Shown: positions 24,268 to 33,401, counted from the first letter of the stretch. The stretch is 35,204 nucleotides of DNA from Candidatus Fermentithermobacillaceae bacterium (GCA_012512325.1 JAAZEL010000066.1:1-35204), one strand, 5' to 3'. The notes: generated by a model from the sequence alone, not told the origin. A program made the numbers and translations.

Positions 24268-25500
24268 TCACCAAGGCAAGGCCAGCTTGCCCATGACCAC
24301 AGGCCGGGCCGCCCCTGTTGCTGAAGGGATGTTATTTGCCATCCCCCCTATAAACTGGTTGCCCAAGATGGCAAACGCAAGGGCTTCTTTGGCCTTGTCT
24401 GATATCCCGAAGTCTCCATGGGTCAGCAGTTTGACCGAAGGGTTGAGCTCCAAGAGTTCCTGCTTAAGCCGGGCGACGAAATACCCGTTGTGTGCTCCGC
24501 CACCGCCCAGGATCACCTCGTCAATGGGGCCTCTTGGCAGGATCCAGGTCCTATACGCCGCTACCATGGATTGTACCGTGAGTTCTGACACTGTGGCGAC
24601 AATATCCCGGAGGTGGACGCCGGGGTCCCAAGGTTCCCCGGACGCGCCTGTAAACTGCCTGTACTCGTCCACGACCTTCCGGGCATATTGCACCCCAAAG
24701 GCTTCCCTGCCCGTTGACTTGGGAGGACGCTTGTTGAAATACTCGTGGGACATTAGATGGCGCAGGAGAGGGCGGTTTACGGTTCCGGAGAAAGCCAATC
24801 GGCCGTCGGTGTCCATGGATTGCCTACCCTTGGTCAACCTATCTACCACCGCGTCAACCACCATGTTGCCGGGGCCGGTGTCGAAGGCTATGACCTCTTC
24901 AGGCCTGCATCCGGGCGGAAGGTATGTCAGGTTAGCTATCCCTCCGATGTTCTGCACGATTCTGCCTAGTCTTTCATCTCTGAACAGGACGGAATCGGCA
25001 AAGGGAACCAGGGGCGCCCCCTGGCCTCCTTGGGCCATGTCAGCGGGGCGGAAATCGCCCACTGTGACGAGCCCGGTGATCTGGGCTATAACTGAGATGT
25101 CACTTACCTGAAGAGTGGCTCTTACAGGCAGGAGTTCGTGGTCTGCTTCGGGGAAATGAGCAAGAGTCTGGCCGTGGGAAGCGATGAAATCGATGTCGGA
25201 TACATGAAAGCTCGCTTCTTCAATGCACTTGAGGGCTGCCTTAGCGAAAACCTCAGCTATCAAGAAGTTAAGCCTTGCGACTTCTTCCACGTCAAGCTTG
25301 CCAATCCTGTGGGTGAGCAGGTTCCTCACATGCTCCGGGTAATCCACCGAGGCAAGGTGGACCACCCTGGCTTTGGTGTCGGGCCCGTACCCTGAGATCT
25401 CGCACAGGCAGGCGTCAACTCCATCGGCGGAGGTGCCCGACATCAGCCCCACCGCCATTCTCGAAGGTTTGCTGCGTACCTTAGTGAGCCAAGCTATCAT
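24268..25500 (-). CDS. anmK: Anhydro-N-acetylmuramic acid kinase
   Basis: A 410-residue kinase that opens and phosphorylates 1,6-anhydro-MurNAc to MurNAc-6-phosphate. The AnmK opening motif GLMSGTSADGVDAC (18-31), IASHGQTLAHFPE, NIGGIANLTYLP and FDTGPGNMVVDAVV are all intact, as is the later GGGGAHNGYF. Start ATG at 25500 follows GGAGGT by six bases; the nagZ stop lies four bases upstream. Anhydro-muropeptides come from lytic transglycosylases, so this gene says the cell recycles such products in addition to hydrolysed ones. MurQ in the same operon is the next step. Confidence 0.95.
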   Translation of the reverse strand: MIAWLTKVRSKPSRMAVGLMSGTSADGVDACLCEISGYGPDTKARVVHLASVDYPEHVRNLLTHRIGKLDVEEVARLNFLIAEVFAKAALKCIEEASFHVSDIDFIASHGQTLAHFPEADHELLPVRATLQVSDISVIAQITGLVTVGDFRPADMAQGGQGAPLVPFADSVLFRDERLGRIVQNIGGIANLTYLPPGCRPEEVIAFDTGPGNMVVDAVVDRLTKGRQSMDTDGRLAFSGTVNRPLLRHLMSHEYFNKRPPKSTGREAFGVQYARKVVDEYRQFTGASGEPWDPGVHLRDIVATVSELTVQSMVAAYRTWILPRGPIDEVILGGGGAHNGYFVARLKQELLELNPSVKLLTHGDFGISDKAKEALAFAILGNQFIGGMANNIPSATGAARPVVMGKLALPW

Positions 25501-25504
25501 CCGT

Positions 25505-27241
25505 TTACCTCCGTCCCTGATCTGGACTATGTGCATCCGTGCCGGCTGGGCCGACGGATCGGAGCCACATTTCGGTTTCTAATTTGACCTGATCCCCACT
25601 GCCGCTAACCCCGGGTATGGTCACAGGCAGCTTGCCTGACGGCGCCCTTTTGCCCATGAGCACATGGGCGAGGGCGTCCATGGCTTCGGGGCGGCTGCTG
25701 TAGGTGCACAAGTACGTATGGGCTGCCGGAACCGCCAGGATGTCGTAAGGGCTCCTGGCAGCAACAAGCACAGCGTTAGGCACAGCTTGAATGACCCCTT
25801 GCGCAAATACGGCTTGAGACGGGTGCTTGACCGCGTCTTGGGTGAGAACGACGGTGGCGTCTGCCTGGCGCGCCGAGGCCAGGCAGGCCTCCAATGCGTC
25901 GGGCTCGTCCATGTCAAATTCATCTATTTCTAAGGAGTCGCACAATTTCAGGAGACTCTTACCCAATTCGGTCCTCGGCCCGGATCCGGCCACGCCCCTG
26001 CCCTGCCTCAGGGGATCATCCTCTACCTGGAGGAGCCGCTTGGGCATGGTGGCAGCCAGGCACAGCTTCACGGTGCGCCCCTCAGGCAAGGCCAGAGGGA
26101 ACAGGTGCCTTTCGTTTTTCACCAGGGTAATCGAACGCAGGTGGAGTTCACGGGACAGCCGCTCAAACCTGGGATCATACGCCTTTTCCGTGGGGAGGGG
26201 GTTGGGAATCCCGAACATCTTCTTGAGGTTGAGTATTCGGCCGACGGATTCATCCAGCCTGTCTTCGGAAACCTCACCTGACTGAACGGCCTCCAACAGG
26301 GCTGCCCACGCTTGTGCTTGCAACCGGCGTGTATGGGAGATAAGCAGCAAGTCACACCCTGCCTTGAACGCTTCTACGGCACCTCTTGCAGTCCCTGGGT
26401 GGTTGGCGATTGCGTTCATCTCAAGGCAGTCTGTCATTATGACGCCTTGGAAGCCTAAGGTGTTCCTCAGCAGCCCTCTCAATACGGCGCCTGATAAGGC
26501 GGCGGGTTTTTCGGTGTCAATTGCCTGAAACACGATGTGGGCGGTCATAATCGCCGGGATGCCGGCATCTATAGCCTTCTTGAAGGGGACCAGCTCGCAT
26601 GAGTTCAGCCTTTCCATGGGATGGGGCAACACCGGCAAGTCCAAGTGGGAGTCAACGGAGGTGTTGCCGTGCCCGGGGAAGTGCTTGCCTGTTGGGATTA
26701 CCCCTCCCCGACGCAAGCCCTCTGCGGCGAGCACTCCGTAGCAGGCGACCGGTTCGGGGCGTTCGCCGAAGGACCTGATGCTGATAACGGGGTTTTGGGG
26801 ATTGTCGTTTACATCGAGGACCGGTGCGGCGTTGAGGTTTATCCCTGCGCAGCGGAGCTGTATGGCCGTGGCCCATGACGCTTCTTCTATCAGCTGTACA
26901 TCATTCTGGGCATCATCGCCCGCCACTGCCGCGGCCAGAGACATGGGTCCAGGCATCACATGTATGCCCTGGGTGAGCCGCGCCACCACTCCCCCTTCCT
27001 GATCCGCGGCGATAAGCAGGGGAATGCCTGGGCCTGAATTGCGGGCCCACTCTTGCAGTTGGGCCGAAAGGGCCGCCGTTTCTTCTACAGTGCCGCAGTT
27101 ACGTGCGAAATATATGATACCTCCCGGTTTGAAGTTCCTAATCAGGTAGTGGGCGTCTGCAGGATCCTTTCCGGGAAAACCGAACATAAACACCTGTCCG
27201 ATCCTTTCTTCAAGGGTCAGGCTTTCCACCGGGTTTCCCAT
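25505..27241 (-). CDS. nagZ: Beta-N-acetylglucosaminidase, NagZ family (GH3)
   Basis: A 578-residue GH3 enzyme that removes GlcNAc from GlcNAc-MurNAc muropeptides. Motifs include IAADQEGGVVARL (77-89), KHFPGHGNTSVDSHLDLP with the DSH loop (Asp197, His199) that serves as acid/base in NagZ enzymes, and VIMTDCLEMNAI with Asp271 as the probable nucleophile. After residue ~370 comes a second domain like that of the two-domain B. subtilis NagZ (YbbD). There is no signal peptide; it begins MGNPVESLTLEERIGQVFMFGF, so it should be cytoplasmic, unlike YbbD. ATG at 27241 has AGGAGG eight bases upstream; the frame is open to 27346 but overlaps the murQ-amiE gene. Intergenic spacing to that gene is about 100 bases. 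Confidence 0.94.
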   Translation of the reverse strand: MGNPVESLTLEERIGQVFMFGFPGKDPADAHYLIRNFKPGGIIYFARNCGTVEETAALSAQLQEWARNSGPGIPLLIAADQEGGVVARLTQGIHVMPGPMSLAAAVAGDDAQNDVQLIEEASWATAIQLRCAGINLNAAPVLDVNDNPQNPVISIRSFGERPEPVACYGVLAAEGLRRGGVIPTGKHFPGHGNTSVDSHLDLPVLPHPMERLNSCELVPFKKAIDAGIPAIMTAHIVFQAIDTEKPAALSGAVLRGLLRNTLGFQGVIMTDCLEMNAIANHPGTARGAVEAFKAGCDLLLISHTRRLQAQAWAALLEAVQSGEVSEDRLDESVGRILNLKKMFGIPNPLPTEKAYDPRFERLSRELHLRSITLVKNERHLFPLALPEGRTVKLCLAATMPKRLLQVEDDPLRQGRGVAGSGPRTELGKSLLKLCDSLEIDEFDMDEPDALEACLASARQADATVVLTQDAVKHPSQAVFAQGVIQAVPNAVLVAARSPYDILAVPAAHTYLCTYSSRPEAMDALAHVLMGKRAPSGKLPVTIPGVSGSGDQVKLETEMWLRSVGPAGTDAHSPDQGRR

Positions 27242-27342
27242 GAGCTCATCCTCCTTCCTTTCCAGACGGCCAGGCTGCGCCTGAATGCGTGCTGAATGCT
27301 GAATATTGATGCCAGGCCGCCAAGGTGTGCCCTGATGCGGAC

Positions 27343-29484
27343 TCAATCCCTGTCAATCGCCGCCGCCACCGCGTTGGCGAAGGTAGCCCTGAGCCTTATG
27401 TGAGCGTTGCCTTCCCGGCCGGCATGAACCCTGTTGGTCAGCAGGATTACGGCCAGGTCGTAGGCGGGGTCGCACCAGAGGCTGGTGCCTGTGAACCCGG
27501 TATGCCCGTATGCCATATCTGACAGGAAATCGCCGCCTGAGGAAAACGTCTTAGATTTCAACATCCAACCCAAGCATCTCCGCTCTTCCAGGTTTGCCTG
27601 CTCCTTTGTGGCCGCGGATACTGTGCTCTTGCCGAGAATCCGAGTGTCGCCCCAACGGCCGTTGTTCAGCCACATGAGGGCATACTTGGCCGTATCCAGC
27701 GCGGTGCTGAAAAGCCCCGCGTGGCCGGCTATACCTCGCAGGGCATGGGCGTTTTCATCGTGGACTTCGCCCCACATCACCCTCGCGAAATCCTCACGAT
27801 ACTCGGTAGCGGCAATCCTGTGCTTCAGCGACTCAGGGGGCAAGAAGCAAGTGTCATACATGCCAAGGGGTCTGAACACCTCTTCTTCGGCAAACTGCTT
27901 TATGTCCATCCCTGTAACCCTTTGGACGATTTCGCCTAAGAGAATGAACCCGAGATCGCTGTATATTACCTGTTTTCCGGGCCTACGTCCTTCGGCGATT
28001 TCCAGGGAGCATATCTTGTCTACAATCTGCTTTCCTCTGAGGCCTTCCTTCCAGAACTTGATGTGGTCCGGCAGCCCTGAAGTGTGGGTCAAGAGGTGCC
28101 TAATGGTTATGGCATCCTTCCCGTGGGCTCCGAACTCCGGAATGAATATGGCAACAGGGTCATCCAGGCGGAACTTGCCTCGCTCGCACAAGATAAGCAC
28201 TGACGGGGTGGCGGCCATCACCTTGGTGAGGGAGGCCATGTCGAAGATGGTATCGGGGGTCACAGGTATGCGCTCAGGCGTCCGGACGGCCCATCCCCAA
28301 GCCCGTGGCCCGATTACCGCGTTGTGTCGAATCACCACAGCGACCGCTCCGGGTATGGGCCCTTGGCCGTCTCCCACGGCTTGGCTTACTACCCGGAACG
28401 CCCGCTCAAGCCTTTTAGCGCTGAAACCTGCTTCTTCGGGAGTGCCGAAGTACAGGCCTGCCTGGGGCTTAGCTGAAGGCCTTTCACAGAACTCGCCATG
28501 GAGTGTTTTCCCTGCGGCTTCTACAGCTGGGGCCGGCTCATGACTTTCCCGGCATTCCGGTATGCCCTCCATGGCCAGTCTAAGAGCTTCCCTTATAGAG
28601 CCGGAAGCTCGCTCAAGGGCGCACCTGGCTTCGTCTGCGCTGACTTCTGCCGTGAGCATGATAAGGGCTGGTGCAATCTCGCCGTCAGCTTGCTCCAGTG
28701 CCGCTTGTAGCTGTTCAGGTTCGCGCCGGGTGGCTTCCCGGAGGATGCGTCTGGCTCTCGATGACAGTTTCAGATTGGTGGGGCTGGTGCCTGCCATTAG
28801 GTTGGAATACGTCCTGCCCAACCGTATCATTGCCGCAGTGGATATCATGTTGAGCACCATTTTCTGTGCCGTCCCATTCTTCAGGCGCGTGGAACCTGTA
28901 ATCACCTCGGGCCCCACGTCAGGGGATATGGTGACCTGGGCGCTGCCGGCCACCGGCCCACGGGGATCCCCTACGATGGCTATGGTCTTGCAGCCACATG
29001 ACCGGGCGGCTTCCATCGCCCCCAGCACAAATGGGGTTTTCCCGCTTGCGGTGATGCCCACTACTGCGTCCCTGGGACCCGGGTCGTAGGACAAGAGCGC
29101 TTGCTTCCCGTCTCCCTCGCTGTCTTCGGCACCTTCGATAGCAGAGAACACCGCCTCTTTACCACCGGATATGATGGCTATGGCTTTGTCTTTGGGCAGG
29201 CCGAAGGTGGGATTAAGTTCGGCGGCGTCAAGGATACCAAGGCGGCCGCTTGTGCCCGCGCCTATGTAGAACAGGCGGCCTCCCTTGGACAAGCACTCGA
29301 CCACCATTTCAACGGCTTCTTGGATTCTGGGAATCTCCCTGGCTATTGCAGGCGCGATCCTGTGATCTTCGCAGTTCATCACCTCAAGGATTTTGCGCAA
29401 GGGCCACGTATCTATGTCCCTGGTCAGAGGATTTGAGTTTTCGGTTCTGGGAACAAAGGTTTCACCTAAGTTTCGGTTGTTCAT
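27343..29484 (-). CDS. Fusion of MurNAc-6-P etherase (MurQ) and AmiE-like serine amidase
   Basis: A 713-residue, two-enzyme protein. Residues 1-305 are MurQ: SIS-fold IGAGTSGRLG (74-83), the family's DAAEL with Glu89 as catalytic acid/base, and TRLKNGTAQKMVLNM (199-213). A linker (about 308-345) follows. Residues 345-713 are a beta-lactamase-fold serine hydrolase with SxxK (Ser418-Leu-Thr-Lys421), YSD in place of YxN, and HTGFTG near the end. The best functional parallel is AmiE (YbbE), the N-acetylmuramoyl-L-alanine amidase encoded near murQ in B. subtilis. There the two are separate and AmiE is exported; here no signal peptide is possible in the middle of the chain, so the amidase must act in the cytoplasm. 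ATG at 29484 has AAGGGG about eight bases upstream. Both active sites look complete. Confidence 0.9.
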   Translation of the reverse strand: MNNRNLGETFVPRTENSNPLTRDIDTWPLRKILEVMNCEDHRIAPAIAREIPRIQEAVEMVVECLSKGGRLFYIGAGTSGRLGILDAAELNPTFGLPKDKAIAIISGGKEAVFSAIEGAEDSEGDGKQALLSYDPGPRDAVVGITASGKTPFVLGAMEAARSCGCKTIAIVGDPRGPVAGSAQVTISPDVGPEVITGSTRLKNGTAQKMVLNMISTAAMIRLGRTYSNLMAGTSPTNLKLSSRARRILREATRREPEQLQAALEQADGEIAPALIMLTAEVSADEARCALERASGSIREALRLAMEGIPECRESHEPAPAVEAAGKTLHGEFCERPSAKPQAGLYFGTPEEAGFSAKRLERAFRVVSQAVGDGQGPIPGAVAVVIRHNAVIGPRAWGWAVRTPERIPVTPDTIFDMASLTKVMAATPSVLILCERGKFRLDDPVAIFIPEFGAHGKDAITIRHLLTHTSGLPDHIKFWKEGLRGKQIVDKICSLEIAEGRRPGKQVIYSDLGFILLGEIVQRVTGMDIKQFAEEEVFRPLGMYDTCFLPPESLKHRIAATEYREDFARVMWGEVHDENAHALRGIAGHAGLFSTALDTAKYALMWLNNGRWGDTRILGKSTVSAATKEQANLEERRCLGWMLKSKTFSSGGDFLSDMAYGHTGFTGTSLWCDPAYDLAVILLTNRVHAGREGNAHIRLRATFANAVAAAIDRD

Positions 29485-29496
29485 CCGCATAACCCC

Positions 29497-30435
29497 TTAA
29501 CATTGATTGGCCTGGTTTCGGCCTCGGAGCAGGTTGTCCCGGGCAAGCAGAGCAGCCCCTACATGGGGCGGTTCCATAGGAAATATTGGCCTGGCCTGGG
29601 GCACTGTTGTCTCCAGATGTGAGATAAACCCGTTCTTGAAGGCTTCTTGTGAAAAGCAGCCTCCCACCATGGCTACCAGGGTTTCCCCGTTGAAGCCCAA
29701 CCCTTGATATACCGCCCGGACCATCACAGCCAGTTCCATGGATTCTTCATCCAGAATCTTGCGGGCAACGGCATCACCCTTATCAGACTCTTGGAACACC
29801 AAGACGGCCAGGGCCGCGATCTGTTTTCTGTTGAGCCGGCGAACCGCATGGAAGATGTCCTCAGGGGTACCCAGCCCCAAGTGAGCAACAAAGCTGTCTG
29901 TCAGCGAAGTGCTTGGGCTTCTGCCATCGTAACCCCTCAGGGCTGCGATGAGTCCTTTCCGGGCTATGCTGAACCCGCTGCCCTCATCCCCCAGGAGGGA
30001 GCCCCATCCGCCTGACCGCCTGTATCTGTCTTGGCGTACTCCCAGGCAGTTGGAACCCGTGCCGGATATCACCGCAATGCCGTCTTGGCCGGCCAGGGCC
30101 CCGTGGAGGGCGCCTGTTACGTCTTCCACAACCAGGAATGGTATGTCGCCCATCAAGGGCTCAATGAGCTTGGTAGCCTTGGCCTTGTTTTCCTGAGAGC
30201 CCGCGCCGGCGAGGGCTGCACAAGCCGCTGAGATGGTCAGACCCGGGTGTCTGGTTTCAGCAGCCCTCAAGGCAGCGTCCACGGCGCCCTGTATGGATTT
30301 TCTGACCTCATCCTCTGGGGTGTAGTTGAGGTTGCCGGGCCCGCCTGTGCCCAAAGCTGCCACTTGTCCCCTTTCGTCGATTATGCAAGCCTTGGTGGAG
30401 GTGCCTCCGCCGTCGATGCCCAGAAAAAATCGCAT
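29497..30435 (-). CDS. BadF/BadG-type sugar kinase, probable MurNAc/GlcNAc kinase (MurK-like)
   Basis: A 312-residue kinase of the ASKHA fold. GIDGGGTSTKACIIDERG near the N-terminus is the phosphate-1 loop and ISGTGSNCLGV near 125-136 the phosphate-2 loop; GGWGSLLGDEGSGF and VGGCFSQEAF follow as in N-acetylglucosamine kinases. Clostridial MurK is of this type and phosphorylates both MurNAc and GlcNAc. Between namZ and murQ-amiE, it most likely makes MurNAc-6-P, the MurQ substrate. ATG at 30435 is preceded by AAGGAAGGG; an ATG at 30453 overlaps the namZ stop (ATGA) but has no ribosome site of its own. Confidence 0.85.
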   Translation of the reverse strand: MRFFLGIDGGGTSTKACIIDERGQVAALGTGGPGNLNYTPEDEVRKSIQGAVDAALRAAETRHPGLTISAACAALAGAGSQENKAKATKLIEPLMGDIPFLVVEDVTGALHGALAGQDGIAVISGTGSNCLGVRQDRYRRSGGWGSLLGDEGSGFSIARKGLIAALRGYDGRSPSTSLTDSFVAHLGLGTPEDIFHAVRRLNRKQIAALAVLVFQESDKGDAVARKILDEESMELAVMVRAVYQGLGFNGETLVAMVGGCFSQEAFKNGFISHLETTVPQARPIFPMEPPHVGAALLARDNLLRGRNQANQC

Positions 30436-30449
30436 ACCCGACCCTTCCT

Positions 30450-31598
30450 TCATGGATATATGAGGCAGTCTCGACGATCCTCCCTGAACTCATCGGCTTC
30501 TTGGGCCCATCTCTCCAGGAGGGGTTCAGGAGAATCGTCCTTTGCCAGGGCGGTACTCAGATCATCGCCTCCGCACAACAGATCCAGGAAACGCCTCCTG
30601 TCCGGCCCCGGGGGTGTCAGTTCAAAATCGTCGGGGTACAGGTCCCTCAAGGCAAACAGCAATCTCACACCTAGCTCCACGGGCCTTACCTTCTCAGCTT
30701 CTATGATGTGCACCTGGACGCCTTTGCACACCCGGCCGGTCCACTTGCTGAACGATGGCCTGAAATATGCAGGCCTGGCTCTTACTCCGGGCAAGCCCAT
30801 GTCATTGAGGGCCCTTGCCAATTCAGGGCCGTCGATCCACGGCGCGCCCAGCACCTGGAAGGGTACCGAAGTGCCCCGGCCTTCGGACACATTGGTGCCT
30901 TCAAGCAGGCAGGTGCCCGGATACAAGAGGGCCATTTCAATTGATGGGGCACTGGGGGACGTGGGCACCCAGGGCAACCCCGTGTCCTGGAAGTGCATCC
31001 GACGGGACCAGTTCTTGAGGGGCACAATCGTAGGCTCAGGGAGGCCCTTCTGAGCCGCAACGAACATGGCGATCTCCCCGGGAGTCATCCCGTGGCGGAT
31101 GGCGATATGGGCGTAAGCCACAGGGGATATCCAGGAAGGCTTGGTTACATTGCCTTCCACTGCGGTACCTCCTATGGGATTGGGCCTGTCCAAGACGACG
31201 AATTCGATGTCCTTGTCTGATGCCTCTTCCATGGAAAGCAGCATGGTGGACATATAGGTGTAGTAGCGGGCGCCTATGTCTTGGATATCAAAGACCAGGA
31301 CGTCTATGTTTTCCAGCATGTCCCGGGTAGGTTTCTGAGTGTCTCCGAACAGACTGTAGATGGGAATCCCGGTTCCGGGGTATGCAGAGTGTTCCACATA
31401 CTCCCCGTCGGGATAATCGCCGAACAGGCCGTGTTCAGGGCAAAAAAGGGCGGCTATCTTGTAGCCGTCCTTAAGCATGAGATCGATGTTTTGGTCAAGC
31501 TCAGGGCTTACGCCTGTGTGGTTGGTAATCAGGCCTATCTTCTTGTCTATGTACGACCTGTTCTGGATCATGACTTCTAATCCCGTGAGCACGCGCAT
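30450..31598 (-). CDS. namZ: Exo-beta-N-acetylmuramidase (NamZ/YbbC, DUF1343)
   Basis: A 382-residue protein of the DUF1343 family. B. subtilis NamZ (YbbC) of this family removes MurNAc from the non-reducing end of peptidoglycan fragments. Family segments include GLITNHTGVS (near 21-30), LFCPEHGLFG, SLFGDTQKPT, VFDIQDIGARYYTYMSTM and FVVLDRPNPIGG. It begins MRVLTGLEVMIQNRSYIDKKIG with no signal peptide, while the Bacillus enzyme is secreted. ATG at 31598 follows AGGAGAAGGA; the gene overlaps the end of the histidine-kinase gene by 22 bases, so it is translated in step with it. It sits first among the enzyme genes, in keeping with an early pathway step. Confidence 0.92.
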   Translation of the reverse strand: MRVLTGLEVMIQNRSYIDKKIGLITNHTGVSPELDQNIDLMLKDGYKIAALFCPEHGLFGDYPDGEYVEHSAYPGTGIPIYSLFGDTQKPTRDMLENIDVLVFDIQDIGARYYTYMSTMLLSMEEASDKDIEFVVLDRPNPIGGTAVEGNVTKPSWISPVAYAHIAIRHGMTPGEIAMFVAAQKGLPEPTIVPLKNWSRRMHFQDTGLPWVPTSPSAPSIEMALLYPGTCLLEGTNVSEGRGTSVPFQVLGAPWIDGPELARALNDMGLPGVRARPAYFRPSFSKWTGRVCKGVQVHIIEAEKVRPVELGVRLLFALRDLYPDDFELTPPGPDRRRFLDLLCGGDDLSTALAKDDSPEPLLERWAQEADEFREDRRDCLIYP

Positions 31599-33265
31599 TT
31601 CATTCCTTCTCCTTCTTGAGGGTTTTCCAGATTGTCGGTTAAGACGGGCAGTGAAAGCTTTATGACGGTTCCTCCCTGGGGTCTTGTCTCGGCCCACAGG
31701 TCTCCCCCGTGCATCCGCGCGAGGAACCTGCTCACGTAAAGCCCCAGGCCGACTCCGGAGAACTTGTCCCTGGTTTTTGAGCCCCGGTAGAATTGGTCAA
31801 AGACCCGCTCAAGTTCTGAGGGAGCGATGCCGATGCCTTCGTCTTCCACCACAAGCAGGGCAGTGCCGTCTGAAATGAGCAGGTCCACCCAGATCCTTTT
31901 TCCCGGAGGTGTGTACTTCACCGCGTTGTTGATCACATTGGCCAGGATCTGATGTATGCGCACAGGGTCGACGATCGCCGGCACGCTCCGTTGTTTATCA
32001 AACCGCCGGATGAACATATGCCTGGGGTTAGTCAGGTAAGGCTCTAGAGCTTCTACTAGCAGCGTTTTGAGATCCGCCAGGACAGGGTTGATGACCGTGG
32101 TGTCCTTATTGATCTGGCCTGTTGACAGCAGGTCTTCCACGATCCCGGTAATCCTGGACAAGCAGGAATCAGCCAGTTGGATGTACTTGTAGACGGGTAT
32201 TTCAGGGTCAGGCAGCGATGATTTCATGAGATTGATGATTGCTCTCATGGTCTGGATGGGGTTCTTGAGCTCGTGGCTCACTACTTGAAGGAAGTTGCCG
32301 TCAATGGTATCACGGGTCCTTAGCCCCGTAATGTCGTGGAAGATGAGGAGCAAGACCTCAGGTATGATGGCGTTGGGTTTTGCCGCCTTGATGTTGACCA
32401 GGAGCTCCAAGTCGCCGTGGCTGGGAGACTTGGCTCTCCAGTAGTCGTCCACATCACCGGATGAAACCAGATGGGCGGCCTCAGGCCGGACCCGGCCGGT
32501 GATTGAGCTCACATTGAAGCGGGAAGCGAACTCCTGCACATCAGAACCGAGCCCTGACAGAGCAGTACAGCCGAACAACTCAAGGAACCTGTTGCTGGCG
32601 GTGATGATGGCTCCGGAAGTGTCAATTACCAGCATACCTTTAGTAAGGGTATCCAATAGGGATTGCCAGATGAGGTCCCTGTGCCTGGCCGACGGGACAA
32701 GATGCCAGCTTGATTGGGACGGCAGCAGCACAAAATGATGCATATATGAGATCTGCAGCATGTCAATGTGATCCCGGCCGGCGGCCGGGTAAAAGCACAG
32801 GGCAACGATGGGTTCCTGCATGGAAAACGCGCAGAACCGCTCTTCATACGCTTGAAGGGAAGGGCTTGACCTCAGCCAAGACAGATCGCCCGCCACCCTC
32901 AGTCCGTCGAACCCGGCGTTAATCGCGTCTGACACCTCAGCGGACCACCGGTCCAGCACTGCAGATATATCAAATTCGCTGTTTCCCGTAAGGTACACCT
33001 GTTGATAATCGACCACTGTCAGATGTCCCATTTGGAGCAAGCCGGCTAACTCAGGGTGTTCTTGCCTGAGCAAGGCCCTGGCGGCCTCAGCGTCAAAGGG
33101 TTCGGCGCACACCCATATGCACCTTTCGTTGTTCTCCACCCCCGCTTTCAAGTACGGGACCACCGCGTCAGCCAAGTCCTTGTGGTTTGCATAAAAGTAG
33201 CAGATGTGAGTACCTTTAGCCAGGTTATTGAAGGGGGCGTATGCTCCACTTGGTTGCCGGTCCAT
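31577..33265 (-). CDS. Histidine kinase with MEDS sensory domain and PAS domain
   Basis: A 562-residue soluble sensor. Residues 1-185 resemble the MEDS (DcmR-like) domain: THICYFYANHKDLADAVVPYLKAG and DGLRVAGDLSWL are its usual segments. A PAS domain follows (about 200-315, MLVIDTSGAIITASNRFLELFG). The kinase core has the phospho-acceptor His331 in VVSHELKNP, N box ILANVINNAVKYT, G1 DEGIGIAP, F box FDQFYRG and G2 GVGLGLYVSRF. No membrane segment is present, so it senses an internal signal. No response regulator gene is in the window. ATG at 33265 has AGGAAGG seven bases upstream. It leads the muropeptide operon and overlaps namZ, so a role in sensing cell-wall sugars or their peptides is possible but unproven. 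Confidence 0.88.
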   Translation of the reverse strand: MDRQPSGAYAPFNNLAKGTHICYFYANHKDLADAVVPYLKAGVENNERCIWVCAEPFDAEAARALLRQEHPELAGLLQMGHLTVVDYQQVYLTGNSEFDISAVLDRWSAEVSDAINAGFDGLRVAGDLSWLRSSPSLQAYEERFCAFSMQEPIVALCFYPAAGRDHIDMLQISYMHHFVLLPSQSSWHLVPSARHRDLIWQSLLDTLTKGMLVIDTSGAIITASNRFLELFGCTALSGLGSDVQEFASRFNVSSITGRVRPEAAHLVSSGDVDDYWRAKSPSHGDLELLVNIKAAKPNAIIPEVLLLIFHDITGLRTRDTIDGNFLQVVSHELKNPIQTMRAIINLMKSSLPDPEIPVYKYIQLADSCLSRITGIVEDLLSTGQINKDTTVINPVLADLKTLLVEALEPYLTNPRHMFIRRFDKQRSVPAIVDPVRIHQILANVINNAVKYTPPGKRIWVDLLISDGTALLVVEDEGIGIAPSELERVFDQFYRGSKTRDKFSGVGLGLYVSRFLARMHGGDLWAETRPQGGTVIKLSLPVLTDNLENPQEGEGMKCACSRD

Positions 33266-33372
33266 GGGTACCTTCCTTTGCTTATCATCACATAATGACC
33301 CGGTGTCCGATGGAGTTTTTTGTATACTGAACAATACTACACCCACCGGGTGATTCCTGCATAGCCGGAAGT
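33266..33372. other. Divergent region between the histidine-kinase gene and the gcv leader
   Basis: It should hold the promoter of the minus-strand salvage operon. TATACA-like sequence lies at about 33321-33326 on the minus strand but no good -35 partner is clear. CACCC-ACC-GGGTG (33341-33353) is a small inverted repeat that might be an operator. Nothing firmer can be said. Confidence 0.3.
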
Positions 33373-33401
33373 TTGCCTCGTGTGCTTCTGTGTTATATAT
33401 G
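33373..33401 (+). promoter_or_regulatory. Possible promoter of the gcv operon
   Basis: TTGCCT (33373-33378) and TATATG (33396-33401) are 17 bases apart and match the sigma-A consensus at four positions each. If used, transcription starts near 33408 and the leader before gcvT is over 550 bases long. A closer promoter just before the riboswitch is also possible. Confidence 0.4.

Noticed and set aside
27244-27346. Longer N-terminus for NagZ beginning at 27346
   Set aside because: It would overlap the end of murQ-amiE, has no homology to NagZ, and the strong AGGAGG site points to ATG at 27241.
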